Positions 6,125 to 6,396 of a stretch of DNA of 6,396 bases are shown here, one piece after another. The translations under genes were made by a program, and so were the position numbers. The notes beneath the pieces were generated by a model. That model worked only from the letters and a program-made list of their open reading frames with translations. It had not been told where the DNA came from and searched no databases. The stretch comes from JBCDBH01 sp039184055 (GTDB lineage Bacteria; Acidobacteriota; Thermoanaerobaculia; Multivoradales; J023), in contig JBCDBH010000344.1 of assembly GCA_039184055.1 (NCBI GenBank), positions 1 to 6,396 on the forward strand, in the 5' to 3' direction. Every line of letters starts with the position of its first letter. Positions within the stretch are counted from its first letter, which is position 1.

Positions 6125-6396
6125 ATGAGAGTGTTCCTGAGCTCTAGTCATGATTCTTCTACACATATGGATGCGGTCCTAACGCTGGCCCAGTGGCTTC
6201 GGGAACAAGGAGTGGATGCTTATCTCGATCAGTTTGTCTTCGGAGCTCCAGTGCAGGGTTGGCCTAGGTGGATGTTGGACGAGCTCGATCAGGCTTCTTA
6301 CGTGATCTGTATTTGTACAGAAAGATACTATCGTCGGTTTCGAGGTCACGATCGAAAGGGGGGTATGGGTACGGCATGGGAGGGTGCAATAATTAC
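6125..6396 (+). CDS. SEFIR-domain protein, N-terminal fragment (runs off the window end)
   Basis: The frame is open from the ATG at 6125-6127 to the last base (90 codons plus 2 nt); an in-frame TAG at 6092-6094 bounds it upstream. The fragment is a SEFIR domain: MRVFLSSSHDSSTH (1-14, box 1, normally VFISYSHDS), an amphipathic helix with LAQWLREQGVDAYLDQF (21-37), GWPRWM at 45-50, YVICICTERYYRRF at 59-72, and GxGTAWEG ending near 87. SEFIR is a TIR-like fold. In bacteria it usually forms the N-terminal signalling or effector part of larger proteins, often with STAND NTPase, repeat or other sensor regions, and some are linked to phage defence. What follows the domain here is out of view. E86 in WEG is a candidate functional acidic residue by analogy with TIR enzymes (inference). 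No clear ribosome-binding site is visible. GC is about 50%, well below the left-hand genes, suggesting transfer. Domain call is firm from motif order. Confidence 0.85.
   Translation, partial: MRVFLSSSHDSSTHMDAVLTLAQWLREQGVDAYLDQFVFGAPVQGWPRWMLDELDQASYVICICTERYYRRFRGHDRKGGMGTAWEGAII

Noticed and set aside
1..6396. CRISPR arrays, tRNA or rRNA genes, transposases or terminal inverted repeats
   Set aside because: None seen by eye: no regularly spaced identical repeats, no tRNA-like cloverleaf or CCA end, and no transposase motifs in any supported frame.

Overview
The window looks like a piece of a GC-rich, Gram-negative-type bacterial chromosome. The main genes have strong G/C third-position bias: one hand-counted line in the peptidase gene is about 60% GC and one in dinB about 73%. 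The export signal, MoxR/vWA pair, Pol IV and antitoxin-like gene would fit a Myxococcota, Acidobacteriota or similar genome, but nothing here fixes the taxon.

Layout. Positions 1-90 hold no complete gene, at most the 3' end of a convergent gene. A strong hairpin (91-121) follows. Four genes then run right to left on the minus strand, transcribed in the order dinB (DNA polymerase IV), a MoxR-type AAA+ ATPase, a CoxE-like vWA protein, and an exported M23 (LytM-type) metallopeptidase with a C-terminal repeat domain. moxR and vwa are 7 nt apart, and the vwa ribosome-binding site overlaps the moxR stop codon, so these two are surely co-expressed. dinB lies 48 nt upstream of moxR, and the peptidase starts 81 nt after vwa with its own good ribosome-binding site.

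Divergently on the plus strand is an 84-residue antitoxin-like protein (5728-5982) sharing a 53-bp intergenic region with dinB. No intact toxin follows it. Immediately after its stop codon base composition drops to about 44% GC (5981-6120) and 50% GC (6121-6396). The last 272 bases are the start of a new plus-strand gene whose N-terminus is a clear SEFIR domain (a TIR-like signalling fold found in bacterial STAND and defence-type proteins). It is cut off by the window end and is the most interesting item here: the window appears to end at the edge of an accessory, possibly defence-related, insertion beside a housekeeping block.

How the genes may work together. MoxR and vWA should form an ATPase/adaptor pair of the type that remodels or activates a target protein; the target is unknown. 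The exported peptidase is predicted active (all metal and catalytic residues present) and carries seven ~50-residue beta-hairpin repeats that look like a beta-propeller. dinB is a complete translesion polymerase with a clamp-binding tail. No functional link between dinB and the other three genes is evident beyond position.
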